DNA of 63,093 bases, from the NCBI RefSeq assembly GCF_017368815.1, contig NZ_JAFNME010000019.1, positions 1 to 63,093 on the forward strand. The letters are read 5' to 3'. The notes beneath the pieces were generated by a model that saw only the letters and a program-made list of their open reading frames with translations, searched no databases and was not told the DNA's origin. The DNA is from Comamonas denitrificans. GTDB taxonomy: Bacteria; Pseudomonadota; Gammaproteobacteria; Burkholderiales; Burkholderiaceae_C. Below, piece after piece: positions 38,893 to 47,594 of this stretch; position 1 is the stretch's first letter; every line of letters begins with the position of its first letter. A program made the translations under genes and the position numbers.

Positions 38893-39186
38893 ATGATCTA
38901 TGAATGGGACGAGGCCAAGCGCCTTGCCAATCTAAAAAAGCACGGTATTGATTTTCTAGATGCCGACTTGGTCATGGAAAGTGAATTTGTCTGGATCGTG
39001 GACAGTTCACGCAATAGCGAGCCACGCTATCAGGCGCTGGCCTATGTTTTTGACGTACTGATGGTGCTCTCAGTGGCCTTCGTCGAGCGCGATACCCAAT
39101 GCCGCATCATCAGCTTCCGGCCTGCACACGCAGAAGAAAGGAGTGCTTACTATGACTGGCTTGAAAACGACTACCCTGACCAGTGA
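38893..39186 (+). CDS. brnT: Type II toxin BrnT
   Basis: A 97-residue BrnT toxin, a RelE-fold ribonuclease that slows translation. The family pattern is clear: YEWDEAKRLANLKKHGIDFLDA at the start, then VFDVLMVLSVAFVERDTQCRIISFRPAHAEERSAYY-type C-terminal half, with the terminal arginine and tyrosine of the family. It precedes and overlaps brnA, the usual toxin-first order. An ATATACGTATAT palindrome lies just upstream. It sits between trxB and rpmB, apparently as an insertion in a housekeeping region. Confidence 0.9.
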   Translation: MIYEWDEAKRLANLKKHGIDFLDADLVMESEFVWIVDSSRNSEPRYQALAYVFDVLMVLSVAFVERDTQCRIISFRPAHAEERSAYYDWLENDYPDQ

Positions 39187-39469
39187 GCAAATCCACCAGG
39201 CTCGGGCACAGGGCCAATCGGCAAGCAATTGGCAGCAAGTGCGTCAAGCGCTGCATAGCCAAGACCCACAAGCCGAAGCACAAACCCAAGCCATTGCTCA
39301 GCTGATCGAACGCAAACGTGGCCGCCCCGTCCAGGGCGAGCCCAAAACAGCGATCTCCCTGCGTGTTCCCAACTCTGTCCTGGCTGCATTCAAGCAAACC
39401 GGCCCTGGTTGGCAAACACGCATGACAGATGCATTGCAAGAGTGGCTACGCACCCACCAGCTCACATAA
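39152..39469 (+). CDS. brnA: Type II antitoxin BrnA
   Basis: A 105-residue BrnA antitoxin. The C-terminal ribbon-helix-helix DNA-binding domain reads KTAISLRVPNSVLAAFKQTGPGWQTRMTDAL-type residues (about 68-100) and ends EWLRTHQLT. The N-terminal part (about 1-60) would wrap BrnT. ATG at 39152 has the ribosome-binding site AAAGGAG and overlaps brnT by 35 bases; GTG at 39143 is a weaker choice because it lies inside that site. Translational coupling and self-repression of the pair are expected. Confidence 0.88.
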   Translation: MTGLKTTTLTSEQIHQARAQGQSASNWQQVRQALHSQDPQAEAQTQAIAQLIERKRGRPVQGEPKTAISLRVPNSVLAAFKQTGPGWQTRMTDALQEWLRTHQLT

Positions 39470-39502
39470 GCACCTGAATCAAACTCCCCGCCAATAGAAA
39501 CC

Positions 39503-39528
39503 AAAGCCGCGCTATAATGCGCGGCTTT
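39503..39528. promoter_or_regulatory. Perfect inverted repeat centred on TATAAT, rpmB promoter or brnTA terminator
   Basis: AAAGCCGCGC, then TATAAT, then GCGCGGCTTT: ten-base arms that meet exactly at a consensus -10 hexamer (39513-39518). It could be the rpmB promoter, a hairpin terminator of brnTA, or both. No good -35 hexamer is visible at the usual distance. The roughly 120-base leader from here to rpmB holds no gene and may be regulatory. Confidence 0.55.
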
Positions 39529-39647
39529 GCTGCTTTTGCCCCAAGCTTGGGCAGCATGGGTTTACCGCCACCCAGAACCACAATGGCGAGGTGAGGCAGT
39601 CAGCACCCTATGCTGGCCGCTGTAAAACTTGAATCGGAGTGTCCTCA

Positions 39648-39881
39648 ATGGCACGCGTATGCGAAGTAACAGGCAAAAAGCCTGCGGTGGGTCACAAAGT
39701 TTCCCACTCCAACATCAAAACCAAACGCCGCTTTCTGCCCAACCTGCAGTACAAGCGCTTCTGGGTCGAAAGCGAAAACCGCTGGGTGCGTCTGCGCGTC
39801 TCCAGCGCCGCCCTGCGTCTGATCGACAAGAACGGCATCGACACCGTTCTGGCCGACATGCGTGCCCGTGGCCAAGCTTAA
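39648..39881 (+). CDS. rpmB: 50S ribosomal protein L28
   Basis: A 77-residue L28 protein of the large ribosomal subunit. The sequence [20 protein letters not shown] and [20 protein letters not shown] is typical of the family, and the protein ends at normal length. The start follows a GGAGTG ribosome-binding site. rpmG follows after 29 bases, the standard rpmB-rpmG pair. Confidence 0.97.
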   Translation: MARVCEVTGKKPAVGHKVSHSNIKTKRRFLPNLQYKRFWVESENRWVRLRVSSAALRLIDKNGIDTVLADMRARGQA

Positions 39882-39910
39882 TTTCTAGCTAATCTCAAGG
39901 AGAAATACTC

Positions 39911-40081
39911 ATGGCTACCAAAGGCGGACGCGAAAAAATCAAACTGGTCTCCACTGCTGACACCGGTCACTTCTACACCACCACCAAGAACAAAAAGACA
40001 ATGCCTGAAAAGATGTTGATCATGAAGTTCGACCCCAAAGCTCGCAAACACGTCGAGTACAAAGAAGCCAAGATCAAGTAA
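39911..40081 (+). CDS. rpmG: 50S ribosomal protein L33
   Basis: A 56-residue L33 protein: [20 protein letters not shown], then [20 protein letters not shown], ending EAKIK. The start has the ribosome-binding site AAGGAGAAA. There are no cysteines, so it is the zinc-independent form. It is co-transcribed with rpmB and ends at a strong terminator. Confidence 0.97.
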   Translation: MATKGGREKIKLVSTADTGHFYTTTKNKKTMPEKMLIMKFDPKARKHVEYKEAKIK

Positions 40082-40104
40082 GCAATTACCGATCAACACC
40101 TTCA

Positions 40105-40141
40105 AAAAAACCGCCACGGTGCAAACCATGGCGGTTTTTCT
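40105..40141 (+). terminator. Rho-independent terminator of rpmB-rpmG
   Basis: AAAACCGCCACGG, a six-base loop, then CCATGGCGGTTTTTC: a stable hairpin followed by T residues, 24 bases after the rpmG stop. Confidence 0.9.
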
Positions 40142-40242
40142 TTTGTCGCGTTTAAACGTCTCCTTGCCACTCATCCCGCACCACTCACCGCTCATCCTGC
40201 CCCAGCAACCACCGCGGCAACAGCCCCCTACATTCAACCCAA

Positions 40243-40776
40243 ATGTTGAAATACCCTGTGCTCCCTCTCAAACAACATGGCTTCACCCTCATTGAACTGA
40301 TGGTGACTGTCTCCATTCTGGCCGTCATTGCCATGATTGCCGCCCCCAGCTTCACCCCTTTAATAGAACGCTGGCGCGTGCGCAGCGCAGCCGAAGCGCT
40401 GCAATCAACCATCTACTACGCCCGCTCTGAAGCCATCAAACGTGGCGGCGGCATCACCATTAGTGCCATCGACGATGACTGGGCCAACGGCTGGGAAGTC
40501 CATGGCATTGATGCCGATGGCGACGATGAACTGCTGCAAACCAGCGGCGCATCCACCAGCCTGGCCATCAGCGAAGAAAGCGATGCCACCGAACTGGCAC
40601 TGGACCGCTGGGGCACCATCACCCCGGTCACCGATTTTTTGCTGACTCCCGCCAACAAGGATGAAAACGCTGCCAGCGCTACCCGTGTCTGCATTAGCGG
40701 CAGTGGACTTATCCGGCACTTACCGGGCAGCGAGGAGTGCAACCCATCTACCCCCGATCCCGATCCTGACCCCTAA
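40243..40776 (+). CDS. fimT: Type IV pilus minor pilin, GspH/FimT family (first copy)
   Basis: A 177-residue prepilin. The leader KQHGFTLIELMVTVSILAVIAM has the prepilin-peptidase cleavage after glycine with phenylalanine +1 and glutamate +5. The conserved FimT/GspH segment APSFTPLIERWRVRSAAEAL and ARSEAIKRGGGITI follow. The C-terminus is unusual: a proline/aspartate tail ending PDPDPDP after a cysteine pair. It opens a seven-gene operon of minor pilins. A second FimT-type gene follows after 10 bases. Confidence 0.9.
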   Translation: MLKYPVLPLKQHGFTLIELMVTVSILAVIAMIAAPSFTPLIERWRVRSAAEALQSTIYYARSEAIKRGGGITISAIDDDWANGWEVHGIDADGDDELLQTSGASTSLAISEESDATELALDRWGTITPVTDFLLTPANKDENAASATRVCISGSGLIRHLPGSEECNPSTPDPDPDP

Positions 40777-40786
40777 AGGACACGCC

Positions 40787-41353
40787 ATGCACCGCATCCA
40801 GCACCTCCATCCACGCCATAGTTTGGGTTTTACCTTGATTGAACTCATGGTCGCCGTGAGCGTGCTGGGGGTGCTGCTGGCGATTGCGCTGCCCAGCTTT
40901 CAGCCACTGATAGAGCGCTGGCGGGTGCGACAGGTGGAAAGCAACCTGGAAGCCAGCCTGCAATTTGCCCGCTCTGAAGCCATCAAACGCGGTGGCCACA
41001 TCATCATGCAAAAAATCACCACCAACACCAACGGCTGCACCGCTCCCAGCGCCCAGCGCGAATGGGACTGTGGCTGGTTCATCTGCGCCGACACCAACCG
41101 CAACAACAGCTGCGCCGCCAGCGAACCGGTGCTGCTGCGTTACGACAGCCCCAACCGCACCCAGATTTCACGCACCGGGGGCAACAACCGCATCATTTTC
41201 AACCGCTATGGCCTGGTAGCGGGCACTTACGTCGGCTTCAACCTCGTCCCACACAACCAAAGCATCAGCCACCCCGCCACACGCGGACTGTGCATGAGCT
41301 CTGGGGGGCGCATACGCACTGTTAAATCAGAGGAAGTTCCATGCAAAGGATAA
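40787..41353 (+). CDS. Type IV pilus minor pilin, GspH/FimT family (second copy, FimU-like)
   Basis: A 188-residue prepilin with leader LGFTLIELMVAVSVLGVLLA and the same LPSFQPLIERWRVRQVESNL and FARSEAIKRGGHIIM segments as the first copy. Six cysteines in the pilin body (such as NGCTAPS, DCGWFICAD, NSCAAS) suggest disulfide bonds. ATG at 40787 has an AAAGGA site; a start at 40661 falls inside the first gene. Minor pilins of this type form the tip complex that primes pilus assembly. It overlaps pilV by 13 bases. Confidence 0.9.
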   Translation: MHRIQHLHPRHSLGFTLIELMVAVSVLGVLLAIALPSFQPLIERWRVRQVESNLEASLQFARSEAIKRGGHIIMQKITTNTNGCTAPSAQREWDCGWFICADTNRNNSCAASEPVLLRYDSPNRTQISRTGGNNRIIFNRYGLVAGTYVGFNLVPHNQSISHPATRGLCMSSGGRIRTVKSEEVPCKG

Positions 41354-42024
41354 ACCGCCCACACCCCACCACCACGCACCGCCGGCAACGCGGCATTACC
41401 TTGATTGAATCGCTGGTGGCCTTGGTCATTTCGGTGCTCGGCATCATCGGCATTCTGGGCATGCAAATGCGCACCCTGGTCGATTCTCAAACCGCCACGC
41501 GTCGCGCCCAGGCCGTTCGCCTGATTGAAGACTTCAGCGAACGGCTGCGCGTACAGCCCAACGCTTTGGTCAGCCTGGGCAACTACATCGACCTATTAAG
41601 TGACGATATCGTCTCTGACTTCGACGATGAACCAGACCCCGATGGCTGCACTGATAGCAACAGCCCTTGCACCCCCGCTGCCTTGTTCACCCGCGACCTA
41701 GGGGTGTGGAAACAAAACGTTGCCAACACCCTGCCCTTGGGCCAAGCCAGCATTTTTGTTGCGCCCTGGGACGCTGGTAGTACTGCGGCCAGCCAAATCG
41801 GCATCATGGTCAGTTGGCGGGCCAATGAAGCAGAAGGTCTAGACACTGACGATATTGATGCAACCCAAGTCCGTGCCGCCGATGGGACTTTCTCCGCTGG
41901 CACCGACACAGACGTTGCCGTCTGCCCCGATGGGCGCATCTGCCACCTGCAATACATCACGGTAGCCGCCCGCTGTGTTCGCAGCCAAGACGACAGCAAA
42001 ATTTACTGCCCAGGGAGCAAATAA
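41341..42024 (+). CDS. pilV: Type IV pilus modification/minor pilin PilV
   Basis: A 227-residue prepilin with leader RRQRGITLIESLVALVISVL (isoleucine at +1, glutamate at +5). The body contains four-to-six cysteines (DGCTDSNSPC, AVCPDGRICHL, ARCVRS). PilV is one of the minor pilins that prime pilus assembly with FimU, PilW, PilX and PilE. The start overlaps the preceding gene and the stop overlaps the pilW start (TAATG), so translation is coupled along the operon. Confidence 0.9.
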   Translation: MQRINRPHPTTTHRRQRGITLIESLVALVISVLGIIGILGMQMRTLVDSQTATRRAQAVRLIEDFSERLRVQPNALVSLGNYIDLLSDDIVSDFDDEPDPDGCTDSNSPCTPAALFTRDLGVWKQNVANTLPLGQASIFVAPWDAGSTAASQIGIMVSWRANEAEGLDTDDIDATQVRAADGTFSAGTDTDVAVCPDGRICHLQYITVAARCVRSQDDSKIYCPGSK

Positions 42025-42875
42025 TGGCATTGCACACACACCGCTATATAAAAAAAATAGCTACTAGCGCTTACCCAACAAGGGATAAAGAGCAAAAACA
42101 CTTGAAATTCCAGGCCGGCCTGACACTGATTGAGCTCATGATTGGCCTTGCCGTTGGTCTGCTTGTGGTCGCCGTGGCCACGGTCTCGCTGCTGGGCTCG
42201 CGCAGCGTGACCGGGGCCGTCAGCGATATCAGTGGCATCCAGCAGCAAGCCGCCTACGTTATGCGCACCTTTGGCACCCAATTGCGCCAGGCTGGCTCGC
42301 TCTACCTTGATTTGGGCCTGGATGCTGACGGTGATGGCGAGATCACCTCCGCCACTGCCTTCCAGCTGCGTGGCAGCACCGACACAGCCATCGCCGAAAA
42401 CAATGGCAGCGTCACCATTCGTTTCACCGGCTACGAAGAACCCACTTTTGCCAATGCTGGCCCCATCTCCCGCAACTGTCTGGGCGCTCCTGGAAGCATC
42501 CCTGCCGGAACGACTACCTCTATCGAGAGCATCTTTACCCTCAATGGCACAGATTTGCGCTGCAACGACCAACCCATTGCCCAAAACGTCGCTGCTTTCC
42601 AAGTGCGCTACCTGCTACAAGGCACCGATCAAGATGACCCCACCATGCTCTACACCAACAGTGCAGGCGTAGCAGACTGGAACCGGGTTCAAGGTGTAGA
42701 AGTCTGCCTGGTGCTGTTTGGCACCGAACGTATCGACCTGCCCGAAGGTGCCAGCTACACCGGCTGCGACGGCAGCACCGCTGTGAACATCACCACCCTG
42801 GCCGCTCCACGCACCAACCGGATGCACTACGTGTTTCGCAATGTCTTCCAACTGCGCAGCCAAGGGCTGATTTAA
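42024..42875 (+). CDS. pilW: Type IV pilus assembly protein PilW
   Basis: A 283-residue minor pilin. The cleavage site is in FQAGLTLIELMIGLAVGLLV, with leucine at +1 and glutamate at +5. The PilW-type body has SDISGIQQQAAYVMRTFGTQLRQAG and the ending NVFQLRSQG. The leader before the cleavage site is unusually long (about 30 residues instead of 5-20), and residues 8-22 or so are encoded by sequence that matches a dispersed palindromic repeat (see the repeat at 42049-42102). The ATG at 42024 overlaps the pilV stop. An alternative start further in, with a normal leader, is not visible. Confidence 0.9.
   Translation: MALHTHRYIKKIATSAYPTRDKEQKHLKFQAGLTLIELMIGLAVGLLVVAVATVSLLGSRSVTGAVSDISGIQQQAAYVMRTFGTQLRQAGSLYLDLGLDADGDGEITSATAFQLRGSTDTAIAENNGSVTIRFTGYEEPTFANAGPISRNCLGAPGSIPAGTTTSIESIFTLNGTDLRCNDQPIAQNVAAFQVRYLLQGTDQDDPTMLYTNSAGVADWNRVQGVEVCLVLFGTERIDLPEGASYTGCDGSTAVNITTLAAPRTNRMHYVFRNVFQLRSQGLI
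42049..42102 (+). repeat. AGCTACTAGCGCTT repeat inside the pilW leader
   Basis: AAAATAGCTACTAGCGCTTA, then AAGGGATAAAGAGCAAAAAC, resembles the intergenic copies near 30360 and 31055 along most of its length. It is in frame and extends the PilW leader. Confidence 0.65.
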
Positions 42876-42892
42876 AGGTGAAAGGCTCCCCC

Positions 42893-43684
42893 ATGCACAC
42901 CCCCTCTTCCACCACCCGCCCTGCTGCCCCCCACCGCGAACGCGGCATTGCCTTGTTTGTGGTGATTGTGTTTGTCATGCTCTCCATGCTGCTGGCGCTG
43001 TGGGCATCGCGCACCGCCATCTTCAATGAAATGGTGGTGGGCAACGATGCCGATTACCAACGCGCTTTTGAAGCCGCGCAAAGCCTGATTCAAGATGCTG
43101 AATTAGATATTCAGCAATTCGACACCACAGGCTATCGCGCTGATGACAATGCCGCGCTGACCGCTGTGTACGATAACAATATCGTCGGTTTTTCGAACCA
43201 CCGCAGTACCTCGCCGTTCTGCGAAAACGGGCTGTGCGTCAAGCGCCGAGGTCGGCAGGACTTTTGGAACAACCACACAGACACCACAGAGGCTGACGAC
43301 CCCGAAGTCTCTTTCGAGCAAATGACCAGGGCTAACAACGCAGGCAAACGCGGCGGTGCACGCTATGGACAATTTACTGGAGCCCTATCTAAAAACGCTT
43401 CAGATGACGATGCCCCGCACAACGCCATCCTGGCCGAGCGCGACGCCGACGACCGTGGTGGCTGGTACTGGATTGAAGTGTTGAGCTACGCCGACCCCGA
43501 TGCCGTCGGCGGTGCAGGCCTCATTGTGAATGACGCCCCCAATGCAGCAGCACCAACAGACCTCCTGGATTTGCGTCTGAAACCCAGCGTGGTGTACCGC
43601 ATCACCGCCTGGGCCAGGGGCTTGAAGCCCAACAGCACTGCCGTGATCCAGGAAACCTACGCCCGCACGCGTCTGCAGGACTGA
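42893..43684 (+). CDS. pilX: Type IV pilus assembly protein PilX
   Basis: A 263-residue minor pilin. Basic leader HRERGIALFVVIVFVMLSML (the glutamate at +5 is absent, as is common in PilX) and LWASRTAIFNEMVVGNDADYQRAFEAAQ follow the usual PilX pattern. The ending VYRITAWARGLKPNSTAVIQE and YARTR is characteristic. ATG at 42893 has an AAAGG site; a GTG at 42878 is an alternative. It lies between pilW and pilY1 in the operon. Parts of the central region (about 43120-43400) are a little more AT-rich than the flanks. Confidence 0.88.
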   Translation: MHTPSSTTRPAAPHRERGIALFVVIVFVMLSMLLALWASRTAIFNEMVVGNDADYQRAFEAAQSLIQDAELDIQQFDTTGYRADDNAALTAVYDNNIVGFSNHRSTSPFCENGLCVKRRGRQDFWNNHTDTTEADDPEVSFEQMTRANNAGKRGGARYGQFTGALSKNASDDDAPHNAILAERDADDRGGWYWIEVLSYADPDAVGGAGLIVNDAPNAAAPTDLLDLRLKPSVVYRITAWARGLKPNSTAVIQETYARTRLQD

Positions 43685-43745
43685 CACCATCTCAAGCCCG
43701 TTGATTTTTTCTTTCTGTTCTTTCGTGCCGCCCCAGGAGTTCACC

Positions 43746-46700
43746 ATGCCCCGACGCACCACACCCCAAAAATTTCGCCGCCGCCTGATTGCAATTGCTG
43801 CCAGCGCTGCCTTGGCTCCTGCCAGCGCCTGGGCACTGGACTTGGCCAATTCGCCCCCCGGCACGGTAGAGCCGTATGTGGCACCCAACGTGATCTTGTC
43901 GCTGGATGATTCTGGAAGTATGGATGAGAAAGACATGCTTAACGGAACCAAGTCCCGTGCAGCCGTGCTACAAGATGCCTTAAAAGCGGTTTTCGAGGAT
44001 CGATCATTACTCCCAGAGGGCAAGATACGCTTAGCATGGCAAACCTTGGGCAATTGCACCAAGGTTAATGGTGAAAAATGGGCACCAAAGCTTAATGCAG
44101 CAGCAGCCAGTAGTAACAATATCAACGTGATGCGCTCATTGGAAGGCACCCATCGAGATAATTTTTTACTATACGCAAAAAATTTCAATACCTGCGCATG
44201 GACTCCCACGCATTTTATGATGAAACGGGCTGATGAATATATGCGTGCCCCTCTGCATAAAAATGGTCCTTGGGCCAGCAAGCCTGGAGAAACCCTGAAT
44301 AGGCCCAATGAAAAACCTTTGGGCTGCCGACGTAATTACCACATCGTTCTAACGGATGGCGCATGGAATGGGTATTACTATGGCCCTGAAAGTACTTACT
44401 TCGATAATAATGATGAAATACAAACAAATAAAAATTCAGACCAAGAAGATATCAATACCAATCCCATCAACTTTGATAATCAGGACTCAGAAACAAACAG
44501 CAACGGCAAGCTTGGCCCCAACTACCCAGTAGAGACCACTGACGCATTCTTTCTACCTGATGGAACAGCATATAAGCGTAGTGACCCGCAAACTTGGATA
44601 TACCGCGATATCGACTACCCCACGTGGAGCAGCTTCCACCTAGGCTATCGACCATGCAGTGAAACCAAAAAAAGTGGAAAAGAATGCAGCGACCGCTGGG
44701 GCGGTTATATGAGTACACTCTCCGACTGGGCTTTTCAAAGCTGGGCAAAACCTTTGCAAGCAAAAGAAAACCTTGATGGAAGTGTTTCCCCACTCCCTGA
44801 ATACATCAAAGCTCCTGAAGAAGAAACTTTCACTAATAGAGTTTCAGGAAGAAAAGCCACACTCAAAAAATATTGGAACCCACGCTACAATCCAGCCACT
44901 TGGCCGCATATGACTACGTTCACTATCGGATTTAGCAAAGATTCTCTTCCTGAAAATCAATATAGACCTATAGGATATGAAGAGAACTCAAAATCCCCAT
45001 CATGGAAAAGCAATATTGGAAATTATTCCACCCGAAGGAAAGGCTCACAACCAGGGACAACCATTGACACCACTAACGGAAATAATGGAAAGCTAATACC
45101 TCCAACCAATACATTACCTTATGGCTATGATGGCAGCTTTGCAGATTACGCATCTGGTTGGGCACAATGGCATGCAATTGCAAAACAAGAACAGGACGAT
45201 ATGTGGCACGCCGCCATCAATGGCCGGGGCCAGTTCTACGCCGTAGAAAAGGGCGAAGATTTGAAAAAAGCATTCGAGCAAATTATTCGCACCATTAACA
45301 CCGAGGTCAGCCCCAGCATTACTTCTACCGCTTTGAGCGGCTCGAATATTTCGCGCAGCGGTGTCAGCAAATTCACCGGCAACTACGAGCCACAAAGCGG
45401 CTGGAAAGGCTTTGTGATTGCAGAAACAGTCGATACCGATGGCGGTGTAACCCTTGCGTGGGGCGGAGAGAACACGGCCAACAAGCTTGATGCCCTGGCC
45501 TCGCACGAATCGCGCGTTATTCTGAGCTGGAGCGATCAATGGGTGAATGCTGCACCCAAGGGAGGGGTGCCTTTTGTTTGGGCGGCCGACCAATCCAACC
45601 TGAGCACCTCCCAAAAACTGGCATTGCAAAAAGCCACCAATGGCACCGACGAGGGTGAAGCCGCAGGCCAAGATCGGCTCAACTACATTCGCGGCGATCG
45701 CAGCAAAGAGGGCACCAACCCCTCCAACTACACGGAAAGCAAACCCTATCGCCAACGCCAAAGCCGCCAAGGCGATATTGTGAATTCTGAAGTGTGGTAC
45801 ACCGCCGCCCCTGCACGCAGCTATGCCTTTAATGGGTATAGCAAATTTATTACTGACTACAAAGACCGCACCCCCATGATTTACGTGGGCGGCAACGATG
45901 GCATGCTGCATGGTTTCTCTGCTGAAGATGGCACCGAAAAAATCGCCTACGTGCCCCAAGGCGTGATTCCCAGCCTCACCCGACTGACGGCACCGGCCTA
46001 CGACCAGCAGCACCGCTACTTTGTCGATGGTTCGCCCATGACAGGCGATGCCAATACCAGCACTGACCCCAATTCCCCTGACTGGCGCACCCTGCTGGTG
46101 GGCACGCTGGGGGCCGGCGGCCGGGGTTACTTTGTGCTGGACGTGACCAACCCCAGCAATTTTTCCGCTGATAACGCCAGTAGCCTGGTTGTGCTGGATC
46201 GCACCCGCAGCACCGAAGTCAGCCCACCAGACTGCACCCTTGAGAGCGACAGCACGATTCAAGCTGCATGCACTACCACCGTTACGGAAGACCGCGATAT
46301 TGGCCACATTACCGCCGCACCGGTCACCAACAGCACCAGCCTTTTGCATGCCTCGCAAATCACCATGCTGAACAACAACCGCTGGGCCGTGGTGCTGGGC
46401 AATGGCTACAACAGCGCCAACCAGCGCCCGGTTTTGCTGGTGCAATACCTGGATGGCAATAAAGAGCTGCTGACGATTCCCACCACCGTGGACGTGCCCG
46501 GCACTGGCAAGGCCAATGACAATGGCCTGAGCGCCCCCCGCCTGGTCGATTTGAACGGCGATGACCGCCCGGACATTGCCTACGCTGGCGACAACCAGGG
46601 CAATATGTGGAAGTTTGACCTGACCAATTACGATGCCAGCAAATGGAAAGTGGCTTTTAACGGTGCTCCCCTGTTCACCGCACAGCGTCCTGCCGTGTAT

Positions 46701-47582
46701 GGCAACAGTGGCACAGAACTGCCCCAGCCGATCACGGTGGCGCCAACAACACGGGCCAATGACCGCAAAAAATGCGAACTGGATAGCGCCACCAATGAAT
46801 GCAAAGCCAACACGAGCACTCCCGTGGGCGGCATGATGGTCGCCTTTGGCACCGGGCGCAATGTGGCACGCAACGACCCAGAAAGTACCAATGTACACAC
46901 CCTGTACTCGGTGCTGGACAACACCCGCTATCGCTACATTAAAGATAGCAATCCAAAACGTTTGGAGATTCACCCTGGCAAAACCTGCCAAACCAGTGAT
47001 GGCCCGAAGTGCATCAACGTACCCGCACCTGCGCCACTGGGGGCAGGGGTGGATGCGGCCAAGCTGAAAAAACAAACCACGACAGTGGTTTCTGGCAGCC
47101 AGCAAGCCACCTTGGGGCAAGACCCGCTCAAACCCACCAACTGGGGCAGCTATAACGGTTGGTATCTAGACCTCCCCAGCACAGGCGAGCGCTTGCTCAA
47201 ACCACTGGATTTTTATGATGGCACTAACATCCTGACCGTTTATTCGCAAGTCCCCGCCAAAGGCAGCAATGTGTTTGATGCCAGCATCGAAAGCTGCGAA
47301 ACCGGTTCGGTGGACGATGAACGCCAATACCGCACCTTTATCAACATCATGGACGGCGCCACCCCCAGCATCCAACTCATGGCCGTGGCCGATGGCATTG
47401 ACGACATCATGGTGCGCCGCCAAGTGCGCAAGGGCGCACATGCCATGGTGACTTCAAAAGATAAAAACACCGACCTCTCTTCGTGCGTGGGTGACAAATG
47501 TGACGCAACGCTGCTCGAAAAAGAAGAGTTAAACCGCATGCCCGAAACCACATCACGCCCCAGCTGGCGTCAAATGCAATAA
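43746..47582 (+). CDS. pilY1: Type IV pilus tip adhesin/biogenesis factor PilY1
   Basis: A 1278-residue exported protein that acts at the pilus tip in adhesion and in opposing retraction. A signal peptide (LIAIAASAALAPASAWA) is followed by a von Willebrand A domain with the MIDAS start DDSGS (about residues 54-58). The C-terminal half (about 690-1180) is the PilY1 beta-propeller (MIYVGGNDGMLHGFSAEDGT), with a calcium-binding DLNGDDRPD loop near 935. The first third is unusual: bases about 43910-45190 are clearly AT-rich with different codon use, while the rest matches the chromosome. ATG at 43746 is preferred to 43701 because it begins the signal peptide. pilE follows after 12 bases. Confidence 0.93.
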   Translation: MPRRTTPQKFRRRLIAIAASAALAPASAWALDLANSPPGTVEPYVAPNVILSLDDSGSMDEKDMLNGTKSRAAVLQDALKAVFEDRSLLPEGKIRLAWQTLGNCTKVNGEKWAPKLNAAAASSNNINVMRSLEGTHRDNFLLYAKNFNTCAWTPTHFMMKRADEYMRAPLHKNGPWASKPGETLNRPNEKPLGCRRNYHIVLTDGAWNGYYYGPESTYFDNNDEIQTNKNSDQEDINTNPINFDNQDSETNSNGKLGPNYPVETTDAFFLPDGTAYKRSDPQTWIYRDIDYPTWSSFHLGYRPCSETKKSGKECSDRWGGYMSTLSDWAFQSWAKPLQAKENLDGSVSPLPEYIKAPEEETFTNRVSGRKATLKKYWNPRYNPATWPHMTTFTIGFSKDSLPENQYRPIGYEENSKSPSWKSNIGNYSTRRKGSQPGTTIDTTNGNNGKLIPPTNTLPYGYDGSFADYASGWAQWHAIAKQEQDDMWHAAINGRGQFYAVEKGEDLKKAFEQIIRTINTEVSPSITSTALSGSNISRSGVSKFTGNYEPQSGWKGFVIAETVDTDGGVTLAWGGENTANKLDALASHESRVILSWSDQWVNAAPKGGVPFVWAADQSNLSTSQKLALQKATNGTDEGEAAGQDRLNYIRGDRSKEGTNPSNYTESKPYRQRQSRQGDIVNSEVWYTAAPARSYAFNGYSKFITDYKDRTPMIYVGGNDGMLHGFSAEDGTEKIAYVPQGVIPSLTRLTAPAYDQQHRYFVDGSPMTGDANTSTDPNSPDWRTLLVGTLGAGGRGYFVLDVTNPSNFSADNASSLVVLDRTRSTEVSPPDCTLESDSTIQAACTTTVTEDRDIGHITAAPVTNSTSLLHASQITMLNNNRWAVVLGNGYNSANQRPVLLVQYLDGNKELLTIPTTVDVPGTGKANDNGLSAPRLVDLNGDDRPDIAYAGDNQGNMWKFDLTNYDASKWKVAFNGAPLFTAQRPAVYGNSGTELPQPITVAPTTRANDRKKCELDSATNECKANTSTPVGGMMVAFGTGRNVARNDPESTNVHTLYSVLDNTRYRYIKDSNPKRLEIHPGKTCQTSDGPKCINVPAPAPLGAGVDAAKLKKQTTTVVSGSQQATLGQDPLKPTNWGSYNGWYLDLPSTGERLLKPLDFYDGTNILTVYSQVPAKGSNVFDASIESCETGSVDDERQYRTFINIMDGATPSIQLMAVADGIDDIMVRRQVRKGAHAMVTSKDKNTDLSSCVGDKCDATLLEKEELNRMPETTSRPSWRQMQ

Positions 47583-47594
47583 GGGAACATTGCT

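Noticed and set aside
39529-39647. Possible riboswitch or ribosomal-protein leader before rpmB
   Set aside because: The roughly 120-base leader has some complementarity, but I could not match it to a known leader and do not claim it.
45114-47120. A 668-codon open frame on the minus strand opposite pilY1
   Set aside because: It mirrors the codon pattern of pilY1, has no ribosome-binding site or recognisable domain, and pilY1 is certain.
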